Shown here in pieces: positions 32,135-44,359 of a DNA stretch of 64,000 nucleotides. The first letter of the stretch is position 1; the number at the start of each line of letters is the position of its first letter. A program made the translations under genes and the position numbers. Under the pieces are notes generated by a model that was given only the letters and a program-made list of their open reading frames with translations, ran no database searches and had not been told where the DNA came from. The stretch covers positions 22,348,168 through 22,412,167 of the forward strand of contig NC_092569.1 in the NCBI RefSeq assembly GCF_037975245.1, written 5' to 3'. The stretch is from Apostichopus japonicus (Eukaryota > Echinodermata > Holothuroidea > Aspidochirotida > Stichopodidae).

Positions 32135-35100
32135 GTAAGTTCTAGTACTTTTATCATTTTTAATTAAATCCAGCATAAAAATCAAAGTCAATTTTGTTTT
32201 AGTGCCTTCCAATGTAGCACAGAGTAAATATAGAAAAAAACTTAAACGCATTTCATTATTAACCTTCCTCGGTCATATGTCGTAGTATATATTTCAATGT
32301 ACTTGCTCGGTAACAGAATATGAAACTAAAGTTTTGATTGTTCAAAAGATGATATAAGATATTGGAAATGGAGACATCATAATTCCTCAAATTCAGTACA
32401 ATTTTCATAGTTGGTATATTGTAGTGATCTGAAACACGATTGTCTGTAACGCTTCAATGTCCGTAACAAATAGTTCAACAACAAAAATAAACGCAAAGGA
32501 TATTAAAGTGTTTGGAGTAAACGTTCAAGTAGATGAAGATATACTTCTTTCAGATTAATGAAATACTTAAAATTAATGTTAATCTCCCACAAAAGAGTCC
32601 AAATTTAAAGCAAAGTAAAAAAAAAATTCAAATCTTGAATAGCAATTCTCCTTTTGACTTTATTTTAAAGTAAAGTTTTGATTGTTCAAAAGAGACATTC
32701 ATAATTCCTCAAATTCAGTACAATGTTCATCTTTTGGAATCCTGTATTTGTCTGTATCAAAGTTAAAATTATGGTCTGTGTCGCTTCAAAAGTGCGTGAC
32801 AAATAATTCAACAAAATAATAATAAACGCAAAGGATCTTTCAGTAATTGGAGTCAACGTTGGAGTAGATTCAGGTATACCTTTTTCAGATTAAATTAAGT
32901 ACTTTCAGGGTTATTTTAAACTCCCCACAAAAGAGTCTCGAAATTGAAACAGAAGGCAAGCAATCAAATCTTGAACTGCAAGTCTCCTTTTGACTATATT
33001 TTAACGAATCAAGAAAAAAAAGAGAGATTCGAAAATCATTAAATATTATATTTTTGGCAAAGATATTGAAATTAGATTTAAATTAAATTAAATCTAATGC
33101 TTTCAAGTTTTTTATGTTTTCCATTTATCTCAGAAATGAAAAGTGTTAACTTTTAAACTTTCTGCAATGTGTTGAAGAAGTCACTAGTTGTATGTAAAGT
33201 AAAGGTGTAAGATGTAAGATCGAATAAGAGGTATGGGATTTTTCTACTTTTTTAAATGCCTTTAGCCTCTGAGGAAGAGCCTGCTAGGATCGAAACGTCA
33301 GGCAAACTTACTTTTACACATTCGATTACACAGGCTCTCTAGTGGATAAGCAGTTTGCTAACAGTTGTATTATATTTTGAAGATAGTTTATTGTAATATT
33401 AATAGTCACTTAGTAACGCTCTCGAATCATTTAGGACACAAACATGTAGTAAAACATTCAAAGTTCCATAAATATCATAGGTATAAAAGATGTATAAAAT
33501 ATTAAGCTCTTGTTAAGTTAGTAATTCATAATCCTGTATTCCTCACCTATAACTTTACAACTGCAAATTAACCTGTTAATGGTATATCTTCCTCACTGGC
33601 ACAAATTCAGAACTTTCATGTGTTAATAAAAGACGTGCTAAACTTGTTAATATGATTTTAATATTAATGATAGCAGACACAATACAGACTGTCATAAATG
33701 CAAGTTTTACCGATAGTATAAATCAAATACGGTTCTTTCAATTATATTAATAGAAACGTAATAGCTAAAATAAACATGCCCATTCTTTGAATGGATATCT
33801 TTAGTTTCTTAGCTTTATCATAATTAAGGACAAAAGAATGTTTTTACTTTATATTACTTAAAGTTTTCATCATGTTACTTCAATTCACATTGAAACCTTT
33901 GATTTATTATAATGCACCAAATTTTGTATTCCGATGCTAAAATATTAGATCTTCTTTAGTTAAAAGCAATCTATGAATTTCAATGAAGCAATGAACACAT
34001 AACAAAGTTAAATTTTAATTGGGTAACCAATTCAGCGTAAAATCTACATGATTTACCGAGGATAAAGAAAAATAAGTTAATGCCAGACGTAAAAATCTCT
34101 GGACTTTTGTCCAATTTGCCAAATTTAAATGAGAGAAGGCAAATAAACATGAAATATATATCGTTTCAATATGCAAAGACCTTTTTGCAAAGCCTAACAT
34201 GAAATTTCAAGCAACGTATTAAATATTTCTTAAGATTTGCAGAATCTGTCGAGCATTTGTAGTTAACCCATAGATGCATTTTTATATCCTTCAAAGATTG
34301 CGAAAAAAAAGCAAATCAGTCATAATGCACTTCGATTTGGCGAGATAATGAGTCAAATAATTCCACCTTCTAAACTTTGAAAGCCATTGGCATATCGTTC
34401 TTCTCAATTGCTTCCTCATTTAATGTGTTGCAGTCTTCCAAAAGCTATACAACTCTTTTAAGATAATACACGGATAAGAGAAATCGAAAAGTAAATAAAA
34501 CATGTCTGAATTGAAAATAAAATAATAGACCAGCATACCTATTTTTACATCTTCGTCATATGATATATTAAATCTTATTTTGTGTGTAGCTTCAAGAATG
34601 TTCAAGAAAGATTTTCCTATAATAACTCAAACGAAACAAATTGCAAAAACCGAAATCAATGTTTTGTAAAAAGGACCCTTTCTTTGTCACTTAAAATTAA
34701 GGTTAGGTGACTAAAAATTGTTTTTTTATTAAAACATTTTTCGGCACCAATAGTTTGTCAAACATAGAACATTCTCGTCAATATGAGTTTTTTTGGAGGA
34801 AATAATCAATTCCTAGTTAGTCGTGGTAATGCTCGGTATCGCCTCATAACGTTATAACGTCATTATATTTTCAACTATTAAGTGCCTGTGAGACTCGCTT
34901 CACCAGTGCAAAGCTATGTCAATCGTAGGTAAACTGCATATTACGACCTTCGTTTCAGGACAAAAAATTAAGAAACGGACGAAATGTGTACTGTCAAATT
35001 AATTACTAAGAGTAATACCTTCCACTATATACTTGTAAGATAAAGTATTCCGCAACGTAATATGCAACTATGTTGATGTAGGCCTATATACTTATTAATA

Positions 35101-37552
35101 TTTGTTCTTACTTTCATTTATCTACAACAGTATGTGGTCTGTGGTTATTTTCGCGTATTGTACCACAATTCCCTACACTGTTAAGATTTTTTTTATTTAC
35201 AAACAAAAATCAGGAGATCCTAAGTAAATGTAAAACATTGGTTTGTACTCGAAAATAAAGAAAACACATATTTTGCTTAATTAAAATGAAATTTGAAAAT
35301 CATTACTTTATGAGTATTGATTATAGCTCATACAAAGTAATATGATTCGCGATCAATATATATTCTTGGTTTAACAGATGGTAGCCGATTCCATCAAATG
35401 TCTTATAAAAGTGTTAAGTCCTAATTCCTTGCGGTTTCGCAAAATATAACTTCCGATAGCTTTTCTCGACTACTTACTTAAAGTAAAAGTTTCCGGGATA
35501 CAGGATACATTTGGAAAGACCTTATATCCAACTAAATAGGCTGGGACTTTTTTAAATTTCGAAAATTCAACATTGTTGATTTGATCTTCTTTTTGTTTAT
35601 GTCAGACTCTTAATAATTAAGATCACAGCGACGAGATGTCTGTAATTTAACACTGAAAGTGTATTGCTGAACATTGATACTTAATATATTGACGATACGT
35701 TTGTACATATAGCTACCTCTGTTTATTCTTGTTAAGATTCGCTCGGCGATATTATTAGTTATATGTATACGTTTCTTAAGCGAGTAAGTTATAGTAACTT
35801 TAAAAAGGCACCATGTTACTTAAAATTCATCACATCTTACAGATACACCAATCCCATACTCGTAGATAAATAACTTTTATGTCATTAGCTATTATTTAAA
35901 TAACAACACAAATAAAGTGCTACTTAGAAAAAATATCGAACAACCGTAAGATAAAAAAATCAAGGAAAGTCTAATGCCATTTCTTGTTGATTTTGCTATT
36001 TTCATAAAAATATCTTACCTAAATTTTCCTCTAAAATTTAATACGCCATTTTCGATTGTAAAAAAGTATTTCCTTTTCAAAATAGACCGAAATTCCGGAG
36101 CAATGTTCTGTTTTTTTGTTGAAAAATACAATGATAACAATTCATTTAAAGGGAATATCACGTAAAGAATTTTCTTTAAAAAATGTCGTAATTTATTTAT
36201 TCTGTAATCATTAGCTAAAAAAATCTATACTTGAATTTGCTCTTTCTGGTTCCGTTGTCACTTTTTCAATAAAAGTGTTGATATGTTTGTACAACAAAAC
36301 CTGAAACTACGTGTGCATTGTTCAATCTTCTTCACTTTATTGATTTCGTCATGTTTAACAAAGCTGGTACGACAATGTTAAATCCTCTCCCTCCCAACAC
36401 CTCCACCCCTTCCCAAAAAATATTTTAGTTAAGTTTTCGAAAGTAAATTAAAAACCTTATTAGAAATGATCAGGATTTAACTATAGTTACTATAATGATC
36501 TTGTTGCATCGTAGATATAAAACTTTTACCGTGTTTTAACGAAATAAATGTATTTTCGCTTTAAATGTCTCGTCAATTTGTTTCTCTTTAATATAAAATT
36601 TCGAATGAAAAAAGATTGAGATTACTCTTTGTTTGGAAAGAACGACAATGCCTCGATCAATAATTGTATTGTCAAGCAGAAAGGTTTTAAGATTGGGAAA
36701 TGCAAGTTAGACTTGTAGAAGGAAGAGTTATCGTTGTAAAAACGTAAACACAACTGAGTAGAATCATTTTGATTCTAGTCTACACATGTAATGTGCTTTT
36801 TGATTCATGATCATTCGAGTGTTGTAGGATGAGCCCTCGTCGGATTTATGAGTATTTATTATTTGTAGTGGAGTTAGGCTGTTTAACTGAACTCTGTTTA
36901 GTGTTAACCTATAGCATGTTTCTTATAACGGTATATTACCAATATCTGTATTAACACCTCTAAATAGATTCAAACACCCCATGCCTTGGCGATACATATT
37001 TTCACTCTCCCCCTCCCGTTTGTTTGAGAGAGGAATGTGTGAGATTGTTAGCGAAAATATTTTGAAATGGACAACTTGAGGATAGATTAAAGCGAGGCGA
37101 GTGATATGTGTCCATCATCCGTCCCCCTCTCGTTCCTCTTATTTCAATTGGAACACATTTTCTTTCTCATTTTAAATGAACCAATTTCAATAATTTCAAT
37201 TTTCAAGAAAAAGATTGTAGCACCCATATAGTAACCGACATCTTCGCCACCCCCAAATCTATCCAACCGGCAATCACTACTTGTTTTGTTAATTGATCTA
37301 TTCAAGTACACCCAATAAGTATTCCCAGTAATACTTCTCAACGTAAATGGGACACATATTTCACATTGACTCGGAAATATAATGAGAACTTGTTTTCAAA
37401 AAAGTTTGAAATCTTTTTCAGAGCTTGATATCCAGAGGTCACTGATTCGAATCATGTTTTATCCATAAACTTCTTTGCTCTATCCCATTGTTTAAAACAA
37501 CAAAGTCACATTCCTGTTATTTATTTACATATATGAATTTTTCTTCGGTTAG
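32135..37552 (+). other. Gene B intron 1
   Basis: 5.4-kb intron matched by the gene C intron. It includes a two-copy tandem repeat of about 335 bp (32325-32660 and 32665-33005) sharing AAAGTTTTGATTGTTCAAAA, TTCCTCAAATTCAGTACAAT and AATAAACGCAAAGGAT; gene C has the same pair (55490-56150). No coding exon is visible. Confidence 0.65.
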
Positions 37553-37598
37553 AGTGCCCAACAGACAAGTGATGGATCTTCTAATGAAAAGATATTAG
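37553..37598 (+). CDS. Gene B exon 2 (linker)
   Basis: 46 nt, phase 0 to phase 1, donor GTGAGT. It encodes SAQQTSDGSSNEKIL, a polar linker. It is conserved at 60452-60497. Confidence 0.82.
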
Positions 37599-38039
37599 GT
37601 GAGTGATGCTTACCCCTCTTGATTCCAAACATGTAATTTAAATAAAATTTAAACTCTTGTTACAATATACTAATCATGTAAACAATGCCTGGAATATATA
37701 CACAGGCAATAGGGCGTGATTTGCGGGGGTTTGTCTGAAGTATTAGTGGACGAGAATGATAGAGGAGTTAAGGTGTTTTTTGGCATTCAAATAGAAATCT
37801 ATCCTCACAGTTAAACAAAACAGTCGATATAATTCATGTCAGAATTGAAAGTATAGTGTAAAGTACGCAGTGATCGGTTGTGCTATTAAAGTAACATTTT
37901 CTACAAAACTACCCGTGTGAGGCCTTTCGAATAGTTGAAATTAAGAACGTGTTGTATGTTATATATATAAACCAACATAAAAAATGCAAACTTAAAAAAA
38001 AATGTAGACAAGTTTTTTTTTCATTCAATTGCTTCATAG

Positions 38040-38212
38040 GTTCATCATCATTTTTCTTCTATCAACCATCGACTTATCCGAGAGATTGCAGAGAAGTTCA
38101 GGGGCAATGTTCATCCCATAACTCTTCCGGTGTCTTCGTGATCAAACCAGATGGTTATCTGGATCCATTTGAGGTTTACTGTGATAACACCGACAGTTCC
38201 GGTGTATGGACG
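38040..38212 (+). CDS. Gene B exon 3 (FReD1, N-terminal part)
   Basis: 173 nt, phase 1 to phase 0. It reads STYPRDCREVQGQC, GVFVIKPDGYLDPFEVYC and DSSGVWT. The highly conserved GGWT motif is changed to GVWT. Confidence 0.93.
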
Positions 38213-38472
38213 GTATGTCTTTGGTTTTTGCTCTTATATCAACAATTTTCATACTGAAACAATAATGTTCACATCAGCTGGAAGAGTAGTAACGATGTTA
38301 GTTACTTCGGTGACCATGTTATATATTTGTAAGTTACAAGATGGTGGTAAGAAAAAATACGTTCTCTTTTCATTGAGTAAAGATCAAGACGGATATGCTG
38401 GATGCCAAAATTTAAAGCATCGAATGAAGATCAGTGACTCACAAACCATTTCGGTAACGACTCTGTCCATAG

Positions 38473-38740
38473 GTAATACAAAGGCGTACCGACGGGTCCA
38501 TCGATTTCCGGCGCGGCTGGGACAGCTACAAGTCTGGCTTCGGGTTTCTCTCTCATGAATTCTGGCTCGGCAACGAGAAGTTGTCTTTCTTGACCAACCA
38601 GAAGAAATACCAACTGGTGATTGAGATAACCACATCAAACGGTACTTTAATCCGGGTTTCTTACGATCATTTCCGTATAAGTGACGCATTCAGTCACTTC
38701 AAGCTGGGCAACCTCGGCAATTATTCTGGAGAGAATACTG
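38473..38740 (+). CDS. Gene B exon 4 (FReD1, middle part)
   Basis: 268 nt, phase 0 to phase 1. It reads [50 protein letters not shown] and YSGENTG. The first 100 bp were easy to miss because the frame has no ATG there. Confidence 0.95.
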
Positions 38741-39058
38741 GTGAGTTATCACGAATAAATTAGATATAAACGCAATATTATACCCACATTTCTTAAAAGG
38801 CTTTAATATATGTGAAGATGTATCGTTTCGTGACGTCGTCAAACATTTCATAAGATAACAGATATGCAGGGTCATCGGGGGAATATCACTGATAAACCTC
38901 TCTGGACCCATTTGGTACATCCCTCTATATTCAACCATCGTTTCGATAAAATAATATATCTGAACTTCACTTATCAAACACTTAGTTTACTTCATTAGGT
39001 TACATACATTCCTAGTAACATTAATGTAATAATAATTCCGATTAATTTTATCTTACAG

Positions 39059-39270
39059 ATGCTATAACATTCTGTCCCGGCAATATGGACATTGATGACT
39101 GCAGTACCGCGTGTCAACGAACTTGTGAAGCTCCAGGAATCTGTCAGGATGAGGTCTGTACTGATGGTGAAGTCTGTTTTTGTCCCGATGGATTCTTCAT
39201 GAAGGAATCTGACTGTGTAACTCGTGAACAATGTGGATGTTACGTATCAGAAGGACGGACGATCGTAGCA
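39059..39270 (+). CDS. Gene B exon 5 (TIL domain)
   Basis: 212 nt, phase 1 to phase 0. It reads [36 protein letters not shown] and REQCGC. Same length and cysteine pattern as gene A exon 5. Confidence 0.92.
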
Positions 39271-39442
39271 GTAAGTACAGGAGCCATCCATTAAAGAAAT
39301 ACAAAACGACTCTTTACTTTAATGTACAAATTGTGCGTTACTACTTTGTTATATATAACTTTAATCTCAATGTAAATAATTGCTACAAACTGGAGTAAGA
39401 GATGACTGCATATTGTGATATCAACAACCATTTTTCTGACAG

Positions 39443-39757
39443 GAAGGTGACTTTTTCGTGAATGCTGGATGTACCAGAAAGGGTGTTTGTACTAACGGTG
39501 AGGTCATCTGGGATGAAGGTTACGCATGCAGCCCTAACGCAAACTGTGAAGAAAGAAATAACATAAGACAATGTTATTGTGATGATGGCTACGGAGAAGA
39601 CGGTGAAACTTGTACTTCAGTGACTCCAAAAGATTGTCAGGAAATTTATGATGATGATAGTACCAGAAACAACGGTATATACAGAATCAAGCCGACCGGA
39701 TGGACAGGGTCAGCATTTGAGGTATACTGTAACATGACCGACGGAGGAGGATGGACC
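39443..39757 (+). CDS. Gene B exon 6 (TIL-linked segment, EGF-like, FReD2 N-terminal part)
   Basis: 315 nt, phase 0 to phase 0. It reads EGDFFVNAGCTRKGVC, YACSPNANC, CYCDDGYGEDGETC, then KDCQEIYDDD, GIYRIKPTGW and [13 protein letters not shown]. Two codons longer than in gene A. Confidence 0.93.
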
Positions 39758-40205
39758 GTAAGTGTTATAGCCTACGATAGGCACGGAGATTACATTATGA
39801 ACTATATAGTTCATTAGTAGATATTGCACTGGAATGCATTTTTCTTTAATGTAAGACTTACTTTCATCGTAACTATTCGTTTCACAGATCTATGTCCTAT
39901 GTCGGATTGTTGGATATTTTCTTTGTCATTGTTTTTAAAGATATTCGTGTTTATATACAAGAACATTTGACGTTGTACCACAGTCTATTGACATTGGTAT
40001 TCTTTACCTCCATGATTGAGAAAGTTTTGTTTATTCTACTTATTAACTCATTATATTGCCAGGTTGAAATTTTTTACGTATTAAATTACCTTAAAAGGTA
40101 GTTCATTTTGAGAAAAAGATATTTCAGATTTCACACCCGGGAGGCCACTAATATTATTCATTTTTGTGTTATTAACTACATTTTTTTCATTTTGAAATCT
40201 TTAAG

Positions 40206-40470
40206 GTGTTCCAACGACGTGTCGATGGTAGTCAGGACTTCTACCTTCGATGGAACAGCTACAAGCAAGGATTTGGAAATTTAAGTATTAATTTTTGGCT
40301 CGGAAATGATAAACTTTATTACTTGACCAACCAAAGGAGATATGAAATCAGAATCGACTTAGTGAACAGATACGGAGCTCCATACTACGCCAAGTTTGAC
40401 TTTTTTAGGACAAACGACGAAAGCGACAACTATCGGTTATCCGGTGTTGGGACCTACAGTGGAACATCAG
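40206..40470 (+). CDS. Gene B exon 7 (FReD2, middle part)
   Basis: 265 nt, phase 0 to phase 1, donor GTTTGT as in gene A. It reads [45 protein letters not shown] and TYSGTS. Confidence 0.95.
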
Positions 40471-41881
40471 GTTTGTAGTCCACACATCTCCTTTAATACT
40501 AAATGTGGTATTTCTGCATAACTAGATAATGAGACACAACCAGGTTATCGTTTCATCGATACTACCTCTCTCTCTAGAAATAGATTATTACTTCAGTTAA
40601 GTATAGTATATATTGACATCATCTTAAGGATAAAGAAATAAATAACAAGGTAAGAAGGCCAAGCAGATGAAAGATAGATTATATTTGTAATTAATAGCCT
40701 GAGAATGGAAATTGTATCAAAATAGGAAACTACCTACATTTGTCTGTTATAGTTCTACAGTCCTGTCATAATTGTTTAATACCTTCAAAATTGCACTGGC
40801 TGGAAACTAATTATAAGCATCGTTCAACCATTAGTTAGAATCAACGACTAACTGATAAATACAGGCAGGAAGATAATGCTGTCTGTACCACCTATTAGGA
40901 TAAGGCAAAAGTCAGTCCAAAGAGGAAACAATACACACATTTGAACTTAAAATTCATAGTATTCAAGTTATCAATATACAGACGAGCGTTAGTGTTGTCT
41001 TCGTTCGTCTTTAAAAGTAGTAAATAACTGACTGACATACTCAGAACATTTAGAAATACTCCACATACCTTTACATTTGTTAATTTCTCTGAGACGAATT
41101 CTGGGAGTGGTAGAGGGAGCTTTGAACGGTAAGATATATTGCGCAAAACTTTTTTTTTTACCAAAGTCAATAATATAAGTAGAAAATAAAACATGCAGTA
41201 TTGACATTTCACATAACGCTAACAATACATATGCCACAATTATGTGAATTTATTTCATCACAATGCATACGTGTAATTACACCTCTTATACATTGGTGTT
41301 CAATAACAAACCACGAACGAATGTAGACACCAATTCTAGTGTGATTATTTAATAGAGCAATTACAAAACAACTGAATCTTACTATGGAAACAAATATAAG
41401 CATTGTGTACATAGTTTATTAAGGTCTATATAAAATGACGATGTTCGTATTTGTGATCAGCTAGATATATATTTAACAGCTTGATGGTGATCCTCGGTGA
41501 TCAGATGTCTCTTAGAGATAAACACTGTAATGTAATTTTATAGTATGGTGTTCAATAACAGTAAGAAGTATGGTCATAGCCTATGTGTAAATCTGACTAC
41601 AATAAAATATATATCAACAACGTATACCATTTATATATTACCCAGAATACAACGACCCAATAACAAAGAAAAAGCACTGCAACATTTTGTTTACCCTGAA
41701 ACTAGATTTACAAATGTGCATATCACAATTTAAGTTTAAATATTTCAGCAACCAGACTGAGTATATGTTAGTGCGATTTAATTACAGAAAATGGAATATA
41801 CAAGGTTAGTCATGTAGCAAACTTACAACAGTTATTTATATGATTGTTGTGTTTCTTTTAATTTGATTCTTTTTTTTCCAG
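40471..41881 (+). other. Gene B intron 7
   Basis: 1.4-kb intron. No alternative terminal exon with FReD similarity was found that could bypass the stop in exon 8. Confidence 0.55.
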
Positions 41882-42111
41882 GAGATGCTCTAAGTTATCA
41901 CCTGAACCAGCAGTTTACAACAAAGGACCGAGACAATGACCCTTTTAGTTAAAACTGTGCTCTTCGTGAATTTGGTGCATGGTGGTACCATAATTATTGT
42001 TCTGAATCTAACCTGAATTGTTTCTACGGGTATAAGTACCTTCATTGGCTTCACCTTCCCGGAGATTATTTTTATGTTAAATTTACAGAGATGAAGATCC
42101 GCCCTATCTAG
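41882..42111 (+). pseudogene. Gene B exon 8 (FReD2 C-terminal exon, interrupted)
   Basis: The acceptor TTTTTTTTCCAG is good. The frame reads GDALSYHLNQQFTTKDRDND, PFS, then TAA (41950-41952). The rest still aligns (FGAWWYHNYCSESNLNCFYG, EMKIRPI, TAG at 42109-42111). Three base changes separate this TAA from the gene A GGT codon, so the order of events is unclear. Confidence 0.88.
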
Positions 42112-42214
42112 AGATTGACGCAGATGAAGGAAGAAAACTGTTGCATCGCTGGTCAACAACAACAAAATACTTTATAGATTCATTTAAAGAACAATGGCTT
42201 GTTTTTTATTTGAA

Positions 42215-42220
42215 AATAAA
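42215..42220 (+). terminator. Gene B polyadenylation signal
   Basis: AATAAA about 100 bp after the ancestral stop codon of gene B. Confidence 0.5.
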
Positions 42221-43890
42221 AATGACTACTTGTCCATATTTTAATGGCACTACTCGCATTTTTTTCCAAGTTATCTAACTTATATAATATATTTTCCCAT
42301 TCAACGTACGATTGAATATAGTGAAATGAAAAGGAGTTTGATACGATTTGTGCAATATTCCAAATGAAATAGATTAAATTCAAAAGGAAATATGCTAATG
42401 CACAGTGGATCAACAATAGGTGCAAGTGCCCCCCCCCCCACCCCACTTCAAATACTTTTTTGGAAAAAAACACATGGACGTTCAAGAAAGATAAGGAAAT
42501 GTTAATTATATAGATAGGATAAGCTAATTCTTTTAACAGTTAGGATGCAATATGGAATTCAAGGAGCGCGCCTCCTATTGGTTGTCGAATAGGCTATTTT
42601 TATTTAAATGATAAAACAGTTTAAAACAAAATGAGACAACCACCCTTATATTAAACAAGATTTCCTTAATAGAAACAGAAAACCCCCTCCGTAGGAATGC
42701 CCCTCCCCCCATTCAGGCTCGGACCCAGTATGTTGTTGGTATTGTACCAAACCCCTCTCGCACACCTTTAAAGCTCAGACAAACTTTCAGAATAAGTGGT
42801 AGGGATTAGACCTAATTATAGGCATAATTTAAAGTCTAAATATCATTCGGAATGCACTACTTGTCCTATAACACCACATAGATTATACATATCTGCTTGA
42901 CCAACCACCATGTAGTTGGTGTGGGGGTTTTTTTCCGGATGGAAGGCAAAAATAAACCAAATTTGCGCCAGAAAACAGCTTCTGGGAATCTTCAGGAAAC
43001 GTATAACTCTAGAAGAGACGGTTTACGACGCCGTTTTATGAATCTATTCCCATTATTTCTGTATGCGTGTTTTGTCTCATCAGTGGCGGCGCCAAGGCAG
43101 GTGGGACTCCCATCAAATCAACATGTTATCCAAGTTCCCCTCACCCAGCCCCCCCCCTCCGCTTGGTCGCTGCGGTAAAGGAAACGAAACATTCTCTTGG
43201 ACGTCCAAAATGAATTTGTTTGGGTAGTAGTAGGCTAACAAACGATATAACTTCCTGGGCCTCGCTCCCTGGATACCTACAGGCTCAAATAAATTGACAC
43301 CTCTAAAGTGTTTTTCTGCTCACGTTAAACAGCTACAAGTAAGATGTCTGAGACCACTGCCGCTTCCGGGCTTAGAATACCTCCCACAGAAATTAAATTC
43401 AACTTTCTAATACGTGCGTTTGTTCTTAAAGTCGCTAAAAGAGAATAAGAGATATCTCAAATTCCAACTATTTCCGGGGACTTTGAACTTAATACTGCTT
43501 TTTTGTACTTTCAAAATGTTCCAATTTCACCCCTTTTCCAGTTACCCCTCCCCACCCCCAAATTGGCCGTCACTGTCACGCATTTTAAAAAGAAACAATT
43601 CTAAGTGTCCTTTCAAATATATAACAAAATCCTTCTTTTTTGCCATTTCAATTATATTAAGGTTATTTATAAATTGTCTTAACAACGTTGCAATGCTCCA
43701 TTCGATTATTTTACTTGATTCCCGATACAGAATACAGTTTCAACACCCATTTCTAAGTTACTGTATTATGTATTGCAAGGTGAATATGTCTTAAACCGAC
43801 TGCAACCGACCACAACTCGTCTCGCGTGACTGCCTAAGTGTGACAAATTCAATTGAATCTTTATGACGACGTCATCGGCTTCTTCTTTTC
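42221..43890. other. Repeat-rich intergenic sequence
   Basis: C-tracts (near 42430 and 43150) and fragments that look like mobile-element debris (for example GTGGCGGCGCCAAGGCAGG near 43085). Open frames 42897-43178 and 43414-43794 show no recognisable domain. Confidence 0.4.
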
Positions 43891-43896
43891 GAACGC

Positions 43897-44160
43897 CGAG
43901 TTTTATCGAATTAGAACCAGTAGGGTGTGTGAAGGAGACTGTATTGAGAAAGTCATCATGCAAGGTCGAGTTGAAGGGAGCAGAAAACCTGGAAGACCCA
44001 GGACCAGATGGTTTGACCAAATAAAATCTTTGGTCGGATCGAGTTCTCTTCAAGATCTTTATTCTCTTGCCAAAGATCGTCAGAAATGGCGTGCCATTGT
44101 TGACGTCACGAGCTGTCAGTCATGACGGGATCGAACCAACCAGGGTGTGTGTGTTTATTT
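43897..44160 (+). mobile_element. LINE endonuclease-reverse transcriptase C-terminal fragment
   Basis: One plus-strand frame reads CIEKVIMQGRVEGSRKPGRP, RTRWFDQIKSLVG, SLQDLYSLAKDRQKWRAIV. This is the very common C-terminal tail of invertebrate endonuclease-reverse transcriptase retrotransposons (RTE-like or a related clade). Only the last 75 or so codons remain. It sits directly upstream of the FReD exon remnant at 44.29 kb. Confidence 0.85.
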
Positions 44161-44289
44161 TCGGTTATAGTGATTTATCATTGTTTAAATAGAACGATTA
44201 AACTGAAGTGTAAATGAGAGAAACACACACACAACCACGAGACTGAAAAAGTGACCTTAACGAATAAAACGTGTAAATAATAATAAAAA

Positions 44290-44359
44290 TAATTCTCAGC
44301 TATAATGAGAGTGACAAAATACCGCCTGTAGGGACTTGGGACTTACAGTGGAGCAGTAG
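44290..44359 (+). pseudogene. FReD middle-exon remnant
   Basis: The end of a FReD2-type middle exon. DNA aligns with NDESDNYRL and GTYSGTAG of genes A and B (AATGAGAGTGACAAA, then GGGACTTACAGTGGAGCAG), with small indels, followed by GTGGGT at the donor position. The upstream part of the exon is missing. Confidence 0.7.

Larger units (their letters stand above)
27265..39050 (+). repeat. Segmental duplication, copy 1 (with gene B)
   Basis: Ordered similarity with 51865-62925: the stretch at 28690-29500 matches 52220-52840, the promoter and exon 1 (31440-32160) match 54600-55330, and intron 1 and exons 2-4 match throughout. Introns are diverged with many indels, while the promoter and exon 1 block is nearly identical. 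The LINE at 27.4-28.15 kb is mostly absent from copy 2. Confidence 0.85.
32057..42111 (+). pseudogene. FReD gene B: gene A paralogue with premature stop in the last exon
   Basis: Eight exons match gene A in length and phase: signal peptide, linker, FReD1 (N and middle parts), TIL, EGF plus FReD2 N-terminal part, FReD2 middle, FReD2 C-terminal. All splice sites are intact. In exon 8 a TAA at 41950-41952 follows DRDNDPFS, where gene A has Gly, so the product would be 475 instead of 528 residues and lack the NCA, WW-C-NG and KIRP segments. Beyond the stop the exon is still readable, but it has an extra codon and Cys for the signature Gly (NLNC), as expected without selection. FReD1 has Val for Gly in GGWT. 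It could still make a truncated secreted FReD-TIL-EGF-FReD protein, so 'pseudogene' is a judgement; an altered but expressed gene is possible. Confidence 0.8.

Noticed and set aside
37144-37341. Conserved minus-strand frame, matched at 60036-60251
   Set aside because: It is open in both copies, but they are segmental duplicates inside an intron. The amino acid changes are frequent and no domain is recognised, so chance openness is more likely.
38384-38689. Minus-strand frames over gene B exon 4
   Set aside because: Antisense shadows of the FReD middle exon.
43414-43794. 126-codon plus-strand frame
   Set aside because: Phe/Leu/Ser-rich translation of pyrimidine-rich DNA, without domain or splice context.
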